Positions 54,495 through 64,000 of a stretch of 64,000 nucleotides of DNA are shown piece by piece. The stretch comes from Conoideocrella luteorostrata (Eukaryota > Ascomycota > Sordariomycetes > Hypocreales > Clavicipitaceae). Both the position numbers and the translations under genes were made by a program. How positions within the stretch are numbered: position 1 is the stretch's first letter; every line of letters begins with the position of its first letter. The stretch spans positions 181,049-245,048 of the forward strand of contig JASWJB010000026.1 of the NCBI GenBank assembly GCA_032433595.1. The letters run 5' to 3'. The notes under the pieces are model-generated. The model had not been told where the DNA came from and made no database searches. It saw only the letters and a list, made by a program, of their open reading frames with translations.

Positions 54495-55715
54495 TCTGAT
54501 AGACAGCGACGTGCGGGCGTTTAGGGTTCGTGGAGCGTCGTAGAGAACATTTTTTTCGAGATCTACAGGCGCCAGTCGGGTTTACGCTCTTTATATAACC
54601 CTCAGGTATTGAGTTTAGTTTAGTTTTTTAGTTTTTGTTTTGCGCGGGGAGGTACCAATTTTTTACGCCCCCCTGTCATTATTTAACGTTTAGCCAGTTG
54701 TCGTGTTATTTGTTGTTTGTTGAACCTTCAACAATCATGAATCGGGTGGTCGCAGCGGGATAAAAAAATAACTTACGACGACGCCAAATGAATAAGTCCA
54801 TTCAAAGACTGAAATAACAACGCTGAGTCACGAGTGCCGCAGTAACAATCAATTGGGCACTATATCAACGCTGGCATATCCATGACAAGATCGACGCGGA
54901 GAAAACTTCTCGATATATGCAAGCGACGAGTTAGGCAGTGATGTACGGAGTATTATAGACATGCAACTTTGCATCTTGTACCTGATTTTGGTTGCCACAT
55001 GGGTTTAAGCCCACAGGCTAATGTGTATCAATGAACTCAAACAAGACATGGCAACCCCCGTAATTAAGGGTCCTTGGTACTTAACGCACGTTGGAGCTAA
55101 ACGAAAGTTAATTACATGTAAACAATCCGCCATGTTCAACGCGTCCTTCCCACCCTCCATGTGACAACACCCACTAGCGAGAGCAATTCGAAAGGGGGGG
55201 AAAGAGGGGGCGAAGCTCGTGTGACACAAACACCGTTGGTTGAAATTTGCCGGGTCCGTTACCGGCACAAACGCATTGCTGCCTGATGGCTGCGAGACCT
55301 CTTGATTATTGGCGCTGACGATCCCCGCTTGTGAAACGTGATATTGCATGCCCTCGCCACGGGAAAAGAAAACAGGCGTAGTGAATGACCTTTTGCTTTC
55401 GTGAATGAGCCCATTCTAGCCAGCGTATTCCTCTAGCAGCATCCGGGTTAGATGTGCCGCCTGAACTTGTTCAAGGTTAGCGGCCGCAGGCAGATTTCCA
55501 AAATGATCTTTTCTACACAGTCTTTCTCCTCTTCAGCTTTGGATCAAACGCAGCGAACGCTCCGACAAAGCTGCGACCACATCGGCAACCACGAAGCACC
55601 AGCTGGCCTAATACTCTTGTAGGTCGTGGCATTCGCCAAACTCGTCATCATTACTCCATCTTTCCCCTAAATCAACTTTTCAGAAGTCATTCTCAAGATA
55701 TCAGCGAACGCGAGC
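54495..55715. other. Intergenic, no gene recognised
   Basis: No gene. Holds a TTAGTTTAGTTTTTTAG run near 54612 and an exact TACGGAGTA at 54944-54952, about 450 bp 5' of the conserved protein start. Confidence 0.5.
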
Positions 55716-56862
55716 ATGGATATTCCCAGCAATCAGACCGGTGTGCCAGCACACAACAGCTTTGAGGCAGCCCACGAGAATAAGCATCCAGCTGACCGAG
55801 CCCAAAGCATCCTTGTTCCGTATTTCCTTCAGCGAAGCAAAGAATTTCAGCGGCTGACGGATCTTCGACACATAGTAAGTCCAGGAGGAAGGAGATAGTG
55901 AGCGATCAAAACATGCTAACCATTATTCTATCAAGGGATGGCAGAATCCGGAAGGGGACGTCTTTTTTCAGCAACAACGCCAGCTTGCTGACACTAAAAA
56001 TGATAGAACAGGCAACTATTTCTTTCAATTGATGAAAAAAGTTGGACAGGAACTTCATCGGTCGACCAGCGCCTTTACGATCCGCCGGGAAGACGCGAAC
56101 GGATTAACCATTCTCGACATGTGCATGGCTCCCGGGGGCTTTCTGCAGACTTGCATGCGATGTAACCCCGGCTCGACCGCTTTGGCCTTCAGCTTACCCG
56201 CTGCTCTCTCGGGCCACAAAGTTCTCATACCAAGCCATTTCGATGTTGAGAAGCGGTACTTGGACGTCACGATGCTGGCTGGAGACATGGGCATGAATCA
56301 TATCCCAGCAGATCATCCCGATGTCCTTTTATTCCCGCCGCGGCAGTTCAAAGACGGCCAACTATTCGACATGGTCATGTGCGATGGACAAGTTCTTAGG
56401 GGGCACAAGAGAAGCTCCTATCGCAAGAAGAGAGAAGCGAGAAGGTTGATCAACAGCCAGCTGGCTCTCAGTCTTGAGCACCTTCGTCCAGGGGGCAACA
56501 TGATTGTCCTTCTCCACAAATTCGAAGCATGCGACACAACCAAACTTTTGTGGGATTCCCACGGCTTCTCTTCCATCAAGCTGTTGAAGCCTAAAACCAG
56601 TCACACGAAAAGATCTTCCTTTTACATGGTTGCAACCAATGTTCAAAGTCAGCACACTTTGGCCCTTCAGGCAATCCAGAGGTGGAAGGATGCATGGAGA
56701 ATAGCCACGTTCGGCTCGGATGATGACTATGCAGAGCTGCTTCGGAACCACGACGGTTGTGCTAGCAAAGTGCTTGACGTGTTCGGGCCTCAGCTAGTTG
56801 AGCTTGGAAGAGACATTTGGGCAACTCAGGCGGATGCATTGGCAAGGGCATCGTTCATTTGA
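55716..56862 (+). CDS. FtsJ-like methyltransferase
   Basis: Exons 55716-55874 and 55936-56862 around a 61-nt intron (GTAAGT, GCTAAC branch, TCAAG) give 361 aa. Motif I of SAM-dependent methyltransferases is clear (LTILDMCMAPGGFLQ, about 111-124). The acidic motif FDMVMCDGQV (about D203) and LRPGGNMIVLLHKFE (about K248) match the Asp and Lys of the FtsJ/RrmJ K-D-K-E arrangement, which 2'-O-methylates RNA ribose. The N-terminus (FQRLTDLRHIGWQNPEGD-VFF) and the C-terminal helical region are typical of a fungal subgroup lacking a known substrate. Complete and intact. Cap, rRNA or tRNA substrates cannot be told apart from sequence. Confidence 0.82.
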
Positions 56863-57843
56863 GATCAAAAAGGTGCGCTATTTCGAGTCCCGCTCACCTA
56901 TAATCATTACCTAAGACTCATATTTATACCCCATATCACCCTGCACAACTCTAATATTCGAGAGGTCTGACGTCAGGCAGGGACCGAGTATATCAAGTCG
57001 TCGGCAGACCTCTGATCATTTGCACATACGAGACGCGACGGGTTGCCGTACCACAGCGACAAACCCGATTCCTTACACATCATCTGTCTATCGCCCTTGT
57101 TCGTGTCTGCAGAGACAGTTTTACTGCGCTTCAAGGTCATTTCAACCCAGCCAGCTGCAGCCTACACATCACTCCGAAGATATATGCCAAGTTGCAGCTC
57201 ATTACTTCCACGGTGCACCGTTCCCGCGGGCCAAATACATGTAATAATAGTCGCTGAACGCTTTGAGGTTGTCGCAGGATGACAGGGTCCTGTACTTGAC
57301 ACTGTGTGGATGGACGACTTAATTGCTTCGTACGAGATTAGACTTGAACAAACAAACCGGAGCCTCGACTGTAGCTACTTTATGTGGCCACCGAATCGGT
57401 CAAGTCAGAAATTAAGTCTCTCATTTACCCTTAACTCAAGTCTTTGTTTGGAGCTCTGCTATTATGGCTGTTACGCTTGTATTAATACATTTCATGGGCT
57501 ATTGCAATCAATATCCCGGAATAGAATTGTGCAATTGTGTAATATTACTTCCTACGGCGTCTCTGCAAGTTAAATTGCGGACTACCTAATTCCACTGCTG
57601 AATTAAAGTTGCGTTGCTGATTGTGTACCCAACACCAGTATCCGTCCGTTGTGAATGTGTGATTTGGGTCGACAAAGTACCTGGCAGGTCGGACAGATTT
57701 CTGCCAGTAATGTGCTGACGCAGCAGCCAGTCGCTCGCTCGCAGACCACGTTCACACTATCGTTTCGTTTCCATTCCCAACTAGCGTGCACCATCCGAGA
57801 ATTGAAATGAACTACACAAACGATTGGAAGCCGCTCGCACTGT
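56863..57843. other. Intergenic with repeat D copy
   Basis: No gene. Contains a block near 57400-57480 resembling 51930-52030, and repeat D at 57582-57652. Confidence 0.5.
57582..57652. repeat. Repeat D, second copy
   Basis: TTAAAGTTGCGTTGCTGATTG then CACCAGTATCCGT; diverged match to 52945-53015. Confidence 0.6.
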
Positions 57844-58518
57844 CTACTCCAGTCTCTCTGGCGTACCCAACGCAGCGTGGATAGCGGGACGTGCTTTCAT
57901 TCGCTCCATCCACGCCTTAACGTAAGGAAAATCCTCCGCTTTGTACTCAGTTTCATCAAGAACTGCCGTAATGACGTTTTGCCAGGAGATGAAGGCTATA
58001 TCGGCAAACGAGTACTTGCCTCCCACGAGCCAAGGACCGTCATCGCCGACGGTAACTGCTTTCTCCGCCAGAACCTTCTCCAAGACGCCCGTCACGCGAT
58101 TAACCTCCTTGATATACCGGTCAAGCGCACTGGGAACTTTCTCATGGTGGAACAGTTTAAACCAGCCAGCCTGGCCGTAGTAAGGCCCTTGGCCCGAGGC
58201 CTGAAAGAATAGGAACTGCTTGGCGTGGTACGACTCAAGGCTACCAGGCTCGAAACTGATCTTGTGGTCCGTATCGTACTTTTCAACCAGGTACTCCACA
58301 ATAGCCCCCGATTCCCATAAGGTCAAGTTTGTGTTCGGGTCGTAGATGGACGGGAGGCGTCCGTTCGGGTTGACAGCCAAATAGTCGGGCTTCTTGACGT
58401 CGGCAAGCGGCACGGCCACGAGCTCGTATGGAACGCCAAGTTCCTCGAGCACCATGGCTACTTTGGGCGGATTTGGGCCGCCTTTGCCCCATACCTTTAC
58501 TGGTTTGATTGTGGGCAT
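57844..58518 (-). CDS. Glutathione S-transferase (Ure2p-like)
   Basis: Single exon, 224 aa from the ATG at 58518; the frame is open upstream but has no ATG giving a sensible extension. The N-terminal thioredoxin-like domain has NPPKVAMVLEELGVPYELV, NPNGRLPSIYDPN (cis-Pro region) and WESGAIVEYLVEKYD, the glutathione-binding SxAI element. The all-helical C-terminal domain has FFQASGQGPYYGQAGWF and WLVGGKYSFADIAFISW with the conserved Asp. This order matches fungal Ure2p/YghU-type enzymes that conjugate or reduce substrates with glutathione in the cytosol. Full length. It may help detoxify electrophiles; no cluster partner is evident beside it. Confidence 0.92.
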   Translation of the reverse strand: MPTIKPVKVWGKGGPNPPKVAMVLEELGVPYELVAVPLADVKKPDYLAVNPNGRLPSIYDPNTNLTLWESGAIVEYLVEKYDTDHKISFEPGSLESYHAKQFLFFQASGQGPYYGQAGWFKLFHHEKVPSALDRYIKEVNRVTGVLEKVLAEKAVTVGDDGPWLVGGKYSFADIAFISWQNVITAVLDETEYKAEDFPYVKAWMERMKARPAIHAALGTPERLE

Positions 58519-61500
58519 CTTGGTGGCCGAGTTGAATAGCAATAGTAGGAAAGAAGAAATCACCACTGCAAATAATTTTTTGTCTAGCTCGGCAGGACTA
58601 TGATGGACATTTGATCCGTTTTATAGTTTCTTCGTCTCTTTTAAAAACATCGATATACAACATTTCCAGCATAATGCTTCGCCAGCAAGAACAATGTTTG
58701 CTGTGGTCACTTCCGTATTTGTGGATAAGTAACTAACTAACTATTCTCCACATCGGACTAGGAAGGACCAAGTTAGGATTAGTCTGACTTTGCCGCGCGG
58801 GTCGGATAGCGACTAGGACGTATTCCCGAGGAGGTACGGAGCGTTGTCTGTCCTGACTAAAGTGATTAATAAGACTGACTAATGTCTTCACACCATCTAT
58901 ACTTGCGTCTATGTGCCATTTTCGGACACCACATGTTGCCACATGTACTCTAAGGCGGGTAAATCCAAGAACCGGCCTGATTCCATGCCGTAAACCTCAA
59001 TAATTGGGCTACTCGTCGGATTACGCTTTTCACACGTGAAAGTCGGATCTAGATGGGAATGTCAAGCTTGGAGGAAAGCCAACCGTGAGTAACGGGCCCA
59101 AGACACTATTGGGCCCGTCACCTGACTATTGCCCTCTTTCTGCCGATTGCGCAAGTTGATCATCTCCTAGCTCGCATGTAAGACGCCACCAGAATATATG
59201 GCGCAGATCGTGGACCTGTTTTTACAAATCGCTAGCCTACTCCGCAGTGTCTTCAGTTACTATAGCTGTGACCTAGGTTGGTAAGTTCTGAAGAGAGGAT
59301 AGCTGCAGACGTAGCCCACAATGATTGTCAATTCTGACTGCACTATCGGCAAGTAGATTGGGAGTGAGGTTGAACAAGGGCAGAGGCTGCGGGCATTATC
59401 TCATAGCAGGCACTCCATTAAACTGACGAGCTGTTGCCACACAATGACACGACTCGCCGACTTTAGACGACAGATCAAAATGCAGTTGAGGCAGGTCTGA
59501 TTTAGGAACGACGCCGTCAGCTTGGCCGTCAAGAATCAAAGCCAGTAAAATTATTTGTAGGTCTCGAGTGGCGTCTCCGATGCGTTTCCGGGATATTAAA
59601 CGCTCCACAAAGTTGTGTTCCATAGATATGACATTGTAGGATCGAGCCTGTGTCAGAGACCACCACTTTCGGTGACCCGCGCGGAGTCGTAGAACTAGCA
59701 ATGCACCTAAGGCCATCGGGGGAGAGTATCATGCAGCTAGCAAATTATTCACAGTGGGGTAGTAGCGAGCATAAATGGAGGAGAAGGACCAAATCAATAG
59801 TGAGAGTCAGAGATTAAGACCGTCAACAATAAAGTGCTACCTTGTTGCTACAGAGCAGCGAATTACATGAGAAGTCTTGCCCTTCACTCTGCTATGCCAG
59901 AACCCCAGTCGTGACAGCCTGGCGGAAAATTGAAATCAATAATACACCTCTCCACTGCCTTAACATATCATGCGAGGGCTCTACACCGTATAGATTCATA
60001 ATTCGATGTAAGCTCTGTAGAACTGCACCAACGCCTAGCGTTCCCATCCAGCTGCCGTGCTCTCCGTACTAATCCGTTCCTGCAAATATGCCGAGTCGAA
60101 ACTAAGGAAAGAAAGGTGATATATATGGTGTTCTTCATCAAGTGGAGAGAAACCCTATTTTTACCGTTCTCGACTACCTTTCTAGACTAAGTATTGACTG
60201 GCTACTAAATCAACTCGAGAGAACTAGCTACATACTTCACCATCATATCTATATGGAGAGCCTCTTCAAGTACATACTAACCAATCACCTTCAGCGTCTG
60301 ATTAGCATGAGGCTTTTATCACGTGTATCTTCTACAACTAAGCCACAGAGGAAGGCATTAAGTTTTCACACCCTTTCCGATATCGCCAAGCCAACCACCA
60401 CTACTCCGTAGAGCAACCAAACATAATTGGCTAATACTTTATATACCAGTAGACATGCAAAACTCCGTGCCGCATACCGTAGACTGAAGAATTCAATCAC
60501 TTTTTCCGCTGACTAGACAACCCCAGCAGCTGTTACTCTTCATACGTTCCAGCACGGATAGATTTACGTTTCGCCAAACGAACCGCTCATTTGTTTATCG
60601 TTACCAGGTTTGTCACAAATAGCCGCCTTGTCCATAGTTGAATGTTAGGAATACTTTATTTCCAGCCACCATCACTGAATCGTTCTAATCTGGGTCGCAA
60701 TGACGATACCTGACCTCCACTCGGGACAAGCACGCCATGTGTTTTCAGCGCCACAGCCAATAGGAAACAATTCCGGAGTACTCGACACGACCAACAAACT
60801 GCGGTGTGGTTCTTCATCCCCAGCCGCTCCATCATCTTATCACGCGAAATACCGACGGGCCTAATACTGGCCAACAACAACTATCCAGCCTCATCACGTC
60901 AACACGAAAGCCTGCTCATTCTGCAGCATGTGCAAGCACCATACCCTTTCCCCGTGTTCGTGTCGAGGTGATGTATCATTCGGCTAGACTACATTGCTTT
61001 CCACTTCCAACCTTCTTGGGTAAGCTGCATAACCACCTGAGCTATTGAATATCTAATCAGCAGACAAGCAGATTTAGGCTGCTCGATTGGAGGGACTCGG
61101 CCTCCCGCAGCGTCATTCCTTGGCAAACCGGTGGAAGATGGGGTAACGAAGCGACTCCACATCGCAGTAATGACAGCTGCGGAACGGCGGGCTTGACCGC
61201 ATGACTGTACGCACGAAGATATCAGTGGACCGGGAATAATCGTCGTTTTTTTTTTTCACTACTTGATAGCATCCAACGTCTTGTCGTGTCTTGTCCTCAT
61301 TGGTTAGCTACAGCAGCTGAGCAACAGGTTGCAGATGCAATGCAGACAAGCCAGGTAGATGGTGTACGGCTGCCCCAGATTGTCCGTTGGCGTTCGCTGT
61401 TCGCTGCAGCCCATTGGTTGGTGTTTCTGGGGAACACCAACCACTACTGGAAGCAGGCTGACCGGTATTCTCAGCAGATTGGAACCGAATTTGATGTCAT

Positions 61501-61714
61501 TGGCCCACGTTCACACCTTTCCCAAAGATGTTATCAAGGTTGAGCTGTCATGATCGGCAAAATAGCAAGATTGATTGGCGTTGATGTTGGCCGTTGACTG
61601 TCTATAGAGCGGACACCGCCGTAGTATATTGCTAGCTAGTTCAATCAGGATCATGTCTATCGAGTTCGGGCTCCGCATCACTACACCTGGTTCCTCGACA
61701 TTTGATCTAAGGCA
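58519..61714. other. Long intergenic stretch, no gene recognised
   Basis: 3.2 kb in which I support no gene. Frames are short and without family resemblance. An exact TACTCCGTA lies at 60402-60410 and a T-run at 61247-61255. Confidence 0.5.
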
Positions 61715-62653
61715 ATGAGCGATCACTTCATAACTCTCACACTTCATAAAGCCTGTTGTACCGAAGTGGTTACTGTCCTCCTTGGTACTACTTCACCCCC
61801 GCCCATCCAACAATGGACACCAACCGGAATCATATTTCAAACCACTCCGTCCAGCTCCGATGAAAGGGGTGGTAGTGACGGTGGTGGCGGCGGAGGCGGA
61901 GGCGGTGGGATGTCGGACACCGGGATCGTATTACTCGGTGTGTTTCTTGGGCTCACCACACTGTCCGCCGTCATCTTTGCACTTTGCTGTCCACGCAGAG
62001 GTAAACGCGGTAAGAAAGGCAAGCAAGGCAAACAAGGCGACCAAGGAGAGCAAGGTGACCCAGGGCCACGCGGTCTACGAGGTCCACCTGGGATGGGCGA
62101 AAGAGGAGAGAAAGGGGATAAGGGTGACAAAGGTGATAAGGGCGACAGAGGCGGTCGGGGAGATCGAGGCGAGAGAGGCGAGATAGGTGAAAGGGGCGAG
62201 AGAGGAGATCGAGGTGGAAGAGGTGATAGAGGTGAGCGGGGTGATAGAGGTGACAGAGGTGATAGGGGCGATAGAGGTGAAAGAGGTGAAAGAGGTCAGA
62301 GAGGTGAGAGGGGCGATGAAGGTCCTGCCGGCCGGCCTGGACCCGGGGGTTCGGATGGTCGAGACGGCCGAGACGGTCGCGACGGCCTAGTTGGTCAAGA
62401 CGGCCGAGATGGTCAAGACGGCCAAGATGGTCCCCAAGGTCCCCAAGGTCCCCAGGGTCCTCAAGGTCCTCAAGGTCCTCAAGGCCCCCCATTTACCGAA
62501 GTCTCATGTCCTAGGCCAGATCACAGTCGTCCTAATACGCATGATCGAGGTTGCACATGCGGAAGAGACCGTTGCGACCCAACACGTCAGATATGCGAAC
62601 GGGGCGACCGAGGAAGGCCAGTGGCAGTGACTTCCTCCATTGTCATCGGGTGA
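61715..62653 (+). CDS. Membrane-anchored collagen-like protein
   Basis: Single exon, 312 aa. After an N-terminal segment (EVVTVLLGTTSPP and WTPTGIIFQ) comes a glycine run (about 56-65), one membrane helix (about 69-91, GIVLLGVFLGLTTLSAVIFAL), then about 54 Gly-X-Y triplets (about 96-259) with a single break (GPPGMGER). The repeats change along the length: lysine-rich (GKQ, GDK), then Arg/Asp/Glu-rich (GDR, GER), then GRD/GQD, then six GPQ. A cysteine-containing tail follows (CPRPDH, CTCGRDRC, QICERG). The Gly-X-Y array implies a triple helix. There is no signal peptide, so topology is unclear; an upstream exon is possible. Fungal collagen-like proteins include cell-coat proteins of insect pathogens, but homology here is only by repeat. 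The low complexity makes the array prone to length change. Confidence 0.8.
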   Translation: MSDHFITLTLHKACCTEVVTVLLGTTSPPPIQQWTPTGIIFQTTPSSSDERGGSDGGGGGGGGGGMSDTGIVLLGVFLGLTTLSAVIFALCCPRRGKRGKKGKQGKQGDQGEQGDPGPRGLRGPPGMGERGEKGDKGDKGDKGDRGGRGDRGERGEIGERGERGDRGGRGDRGERGDRGDRGDRGDRGERGERGQRGERGDEGPAGRPGPGGSDGRDGRDGRDGLVGQDGRDGQDGQDGPQGPQGPQGPQGPQGPQGPPFTEVSCPRPDHSRPNTHDRGCTCGRDRCDPTRQICERGDRGRPVAVTSSIVIG

Positions 62654-63943
62654 CTTCGGTAACTACACGTTTACCCTCTTCCAGACTTGTATTTAAGGTG
62701 GACTGCATTGCATCGATAGCGTATACAGATTGAGATGAAAGCGACTTTGTTCCGGTTGATTTCCACTTAGGGGGAGCAGCTGGTTGCCAAAATTTAAGCT
62801 CATGATACGATTTTTCAAGCTTCGTTTTCACCACCCTTTTGTCCCAGTACTATAAACGATAGGGAAACGAATATGTATCATCTTACATCCTATTAAGCAC
62901 CCCTTTATTCATGATAGTACATTCTCTATAGCCAATAGGTTGGTAGGAATACATTCAACTTGTGTCGCCAAGCCTTCAACCATACAATCCCGATTCCCAA
63001 TCAGCCTTCCCGCCGCCCTAGGAGGTGCTGGTACTGGTCACAGGGTTACGGAGACATGCCAAGCCCACCATGCTAGAGAAAGCGTGGGAACGCCGCAGGA
63101 CGCCTCAAACATTTTTACGTTGGCGAACTTTCCGAATTGCTAAGCAGCAGTAGCTGCGCCGACGGTCTTCGTCCCCGACCCCTCCTCGAAATAGAGGCAA
63201 TACAGCGTCATATGCGTTCCGAGGCACCTAAAATATCGACCAATATCCTCAGTAAGTCTGGCCACCGACACATAATCATTGCCTCACATCATATCATATT
63301 ACCTGCAGTGTATAAAGTTAGTTAGGTTCCAGCATAGCTTAGCATTATTTAGAAACATTTTCCTATGGATATGTAGCCAGACACTTATTGACATCGCACT
63401 TACTATGCGAAATAAAACTCACAGCCAGTGAATAGACCTATTGCGGCGGAATTGCCCCCATTGAAGAAAAGCCGGGATACTTTGCGATTTCAAAATAATA
63501 CATAAGAAGTATATGCTTGTTGGAGAATACATGACCCTAAGTGTCTCGTAATCACCTTCAGCTCGCTAGGCAAACCTCCAATGTGTTTCATTTCCTCTTT
63601 TCGAGGACACCCATACAGCTTGAGCTATACTATTTTTACTAGATATAACGTCCAGCATACTTGTATGCTGTTAAATGTCTCTTCTAGGGTAAGCTCTGAC
63701 CCCCACACCATGACAAGTCACTCCTCGGTCGTTCTCAGATTAAACACCAGAACGATATCTGCTCAGCCGACACGATCAGAGAGAATAACCCGACAAAGAA
63801 CCCTTGGCAGGAAAGTCCTGCTAGCCTTGCGGAGTAGTTAGTGTTACTATAGTTGCCCATAAACTAATATTCTATTCCCGGTGGTAACCACATGGGCACC
63901 ATGATTTGGCAAAGGCGATATCGTATACGCATTAATGAGAATT
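62654..63943. other. Intergenic, no gene recognised
   Basis: Only short frames; nothing recognised. Confidence 0.5.
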
Positions 63944-63949
63944 CAACAC

Positions 63950-63996
<47 letters not shown>

Positions 63997-64000
63997 TACA
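63944..64000. repeat. CA/CATA microsatellite
   Basis: Runs of CACACA and CATACA units continue to the window end, so the full length is not seen. Confidence 0.9.

Noticed and set aside
61971..62492. Long minus-strand frame rich in Leu/Asp/His within the collagen gene
   Set aside because: It is the antisense mirror of the Gly-X-Y repeat codons; repeat DNA keeps all frames open.

Overview
The window reads as nuclear DNA of a filamentous ascomycete, most likely a hypocrealean fungus close to insect- or plant-associated genera. This follows from the genes themselves: short introns of about 41-150 nt with GT-AG ends and CTAAC/CTGAC-like branch points, fungus-specific families (UstYa, CFEM, DUF3176, DUF6590, DUF6594, fungal alcohol acetyltransferase), a secreted heat-labile-enterotoxin-like ADP-ribosyltransferase, and long gene-poor stretches full of retroelement scars and dead genes. 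The genus assignment is inference. The layout is that of a fast-evolving accessory region, not a conserved core block.

0-14 kb: gene-poor start with a cytochrome P450 relic (about 2.34-3.09 kb), a solo LTR, then a six-exon gene on the minus strand (5474-8675) that joins a caspase-like peptidase domain to a C-terminal DUF6590 domain. A DUF6594 membrane protein (10265-11287) and a small uncertain gene are transcribed away from each other next door. 14-26 kb: a CFEM-like GPI-anchored protein, a single-pass membrane protein, a complete UstYa-family oxidase divergent from a 67-residue secreted peptide, and a complete 15-exon ABC-C transporter. The last three could form a small RiPP-type locus.

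26-36 kb: two paralogous small cysteine-rich secreted proteins (one killed by a stop codon, one intact with a membrane anchor) flank a DUF3176 membrane protein; then comes the ADP-ribosyltransferase. 36-47 kb: four LTRs, P450 and SGNH-hydrolase relics separated by an LTR, a degenerate satellite array, a secreted protein with deaminase-like motifs, an F-box protein and another broken P450. 47-64 kb: alcohol acetyltransferase, a SET protein probably fused to an N-terminal conserved domain, nested repeats at 52-53 kb, an uncharacterised conserved protein, an FtsJ-like methyltransferase, a glutathione transferase and a membrane-anchored collagen-like protein, ending in a CA microsatellite.

Two solo-LTR families were resolved by hand. 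Family A begins TGTTGGAATCC; three copies have perfect 5-bp target duplications. Family B begins TGTCA and ends TGACA; two copies have perfect duplications and one has 4 of 5. All splice models were built by eye from frame, splice sites and family knowledge; none is backed by transcripts or a database search.
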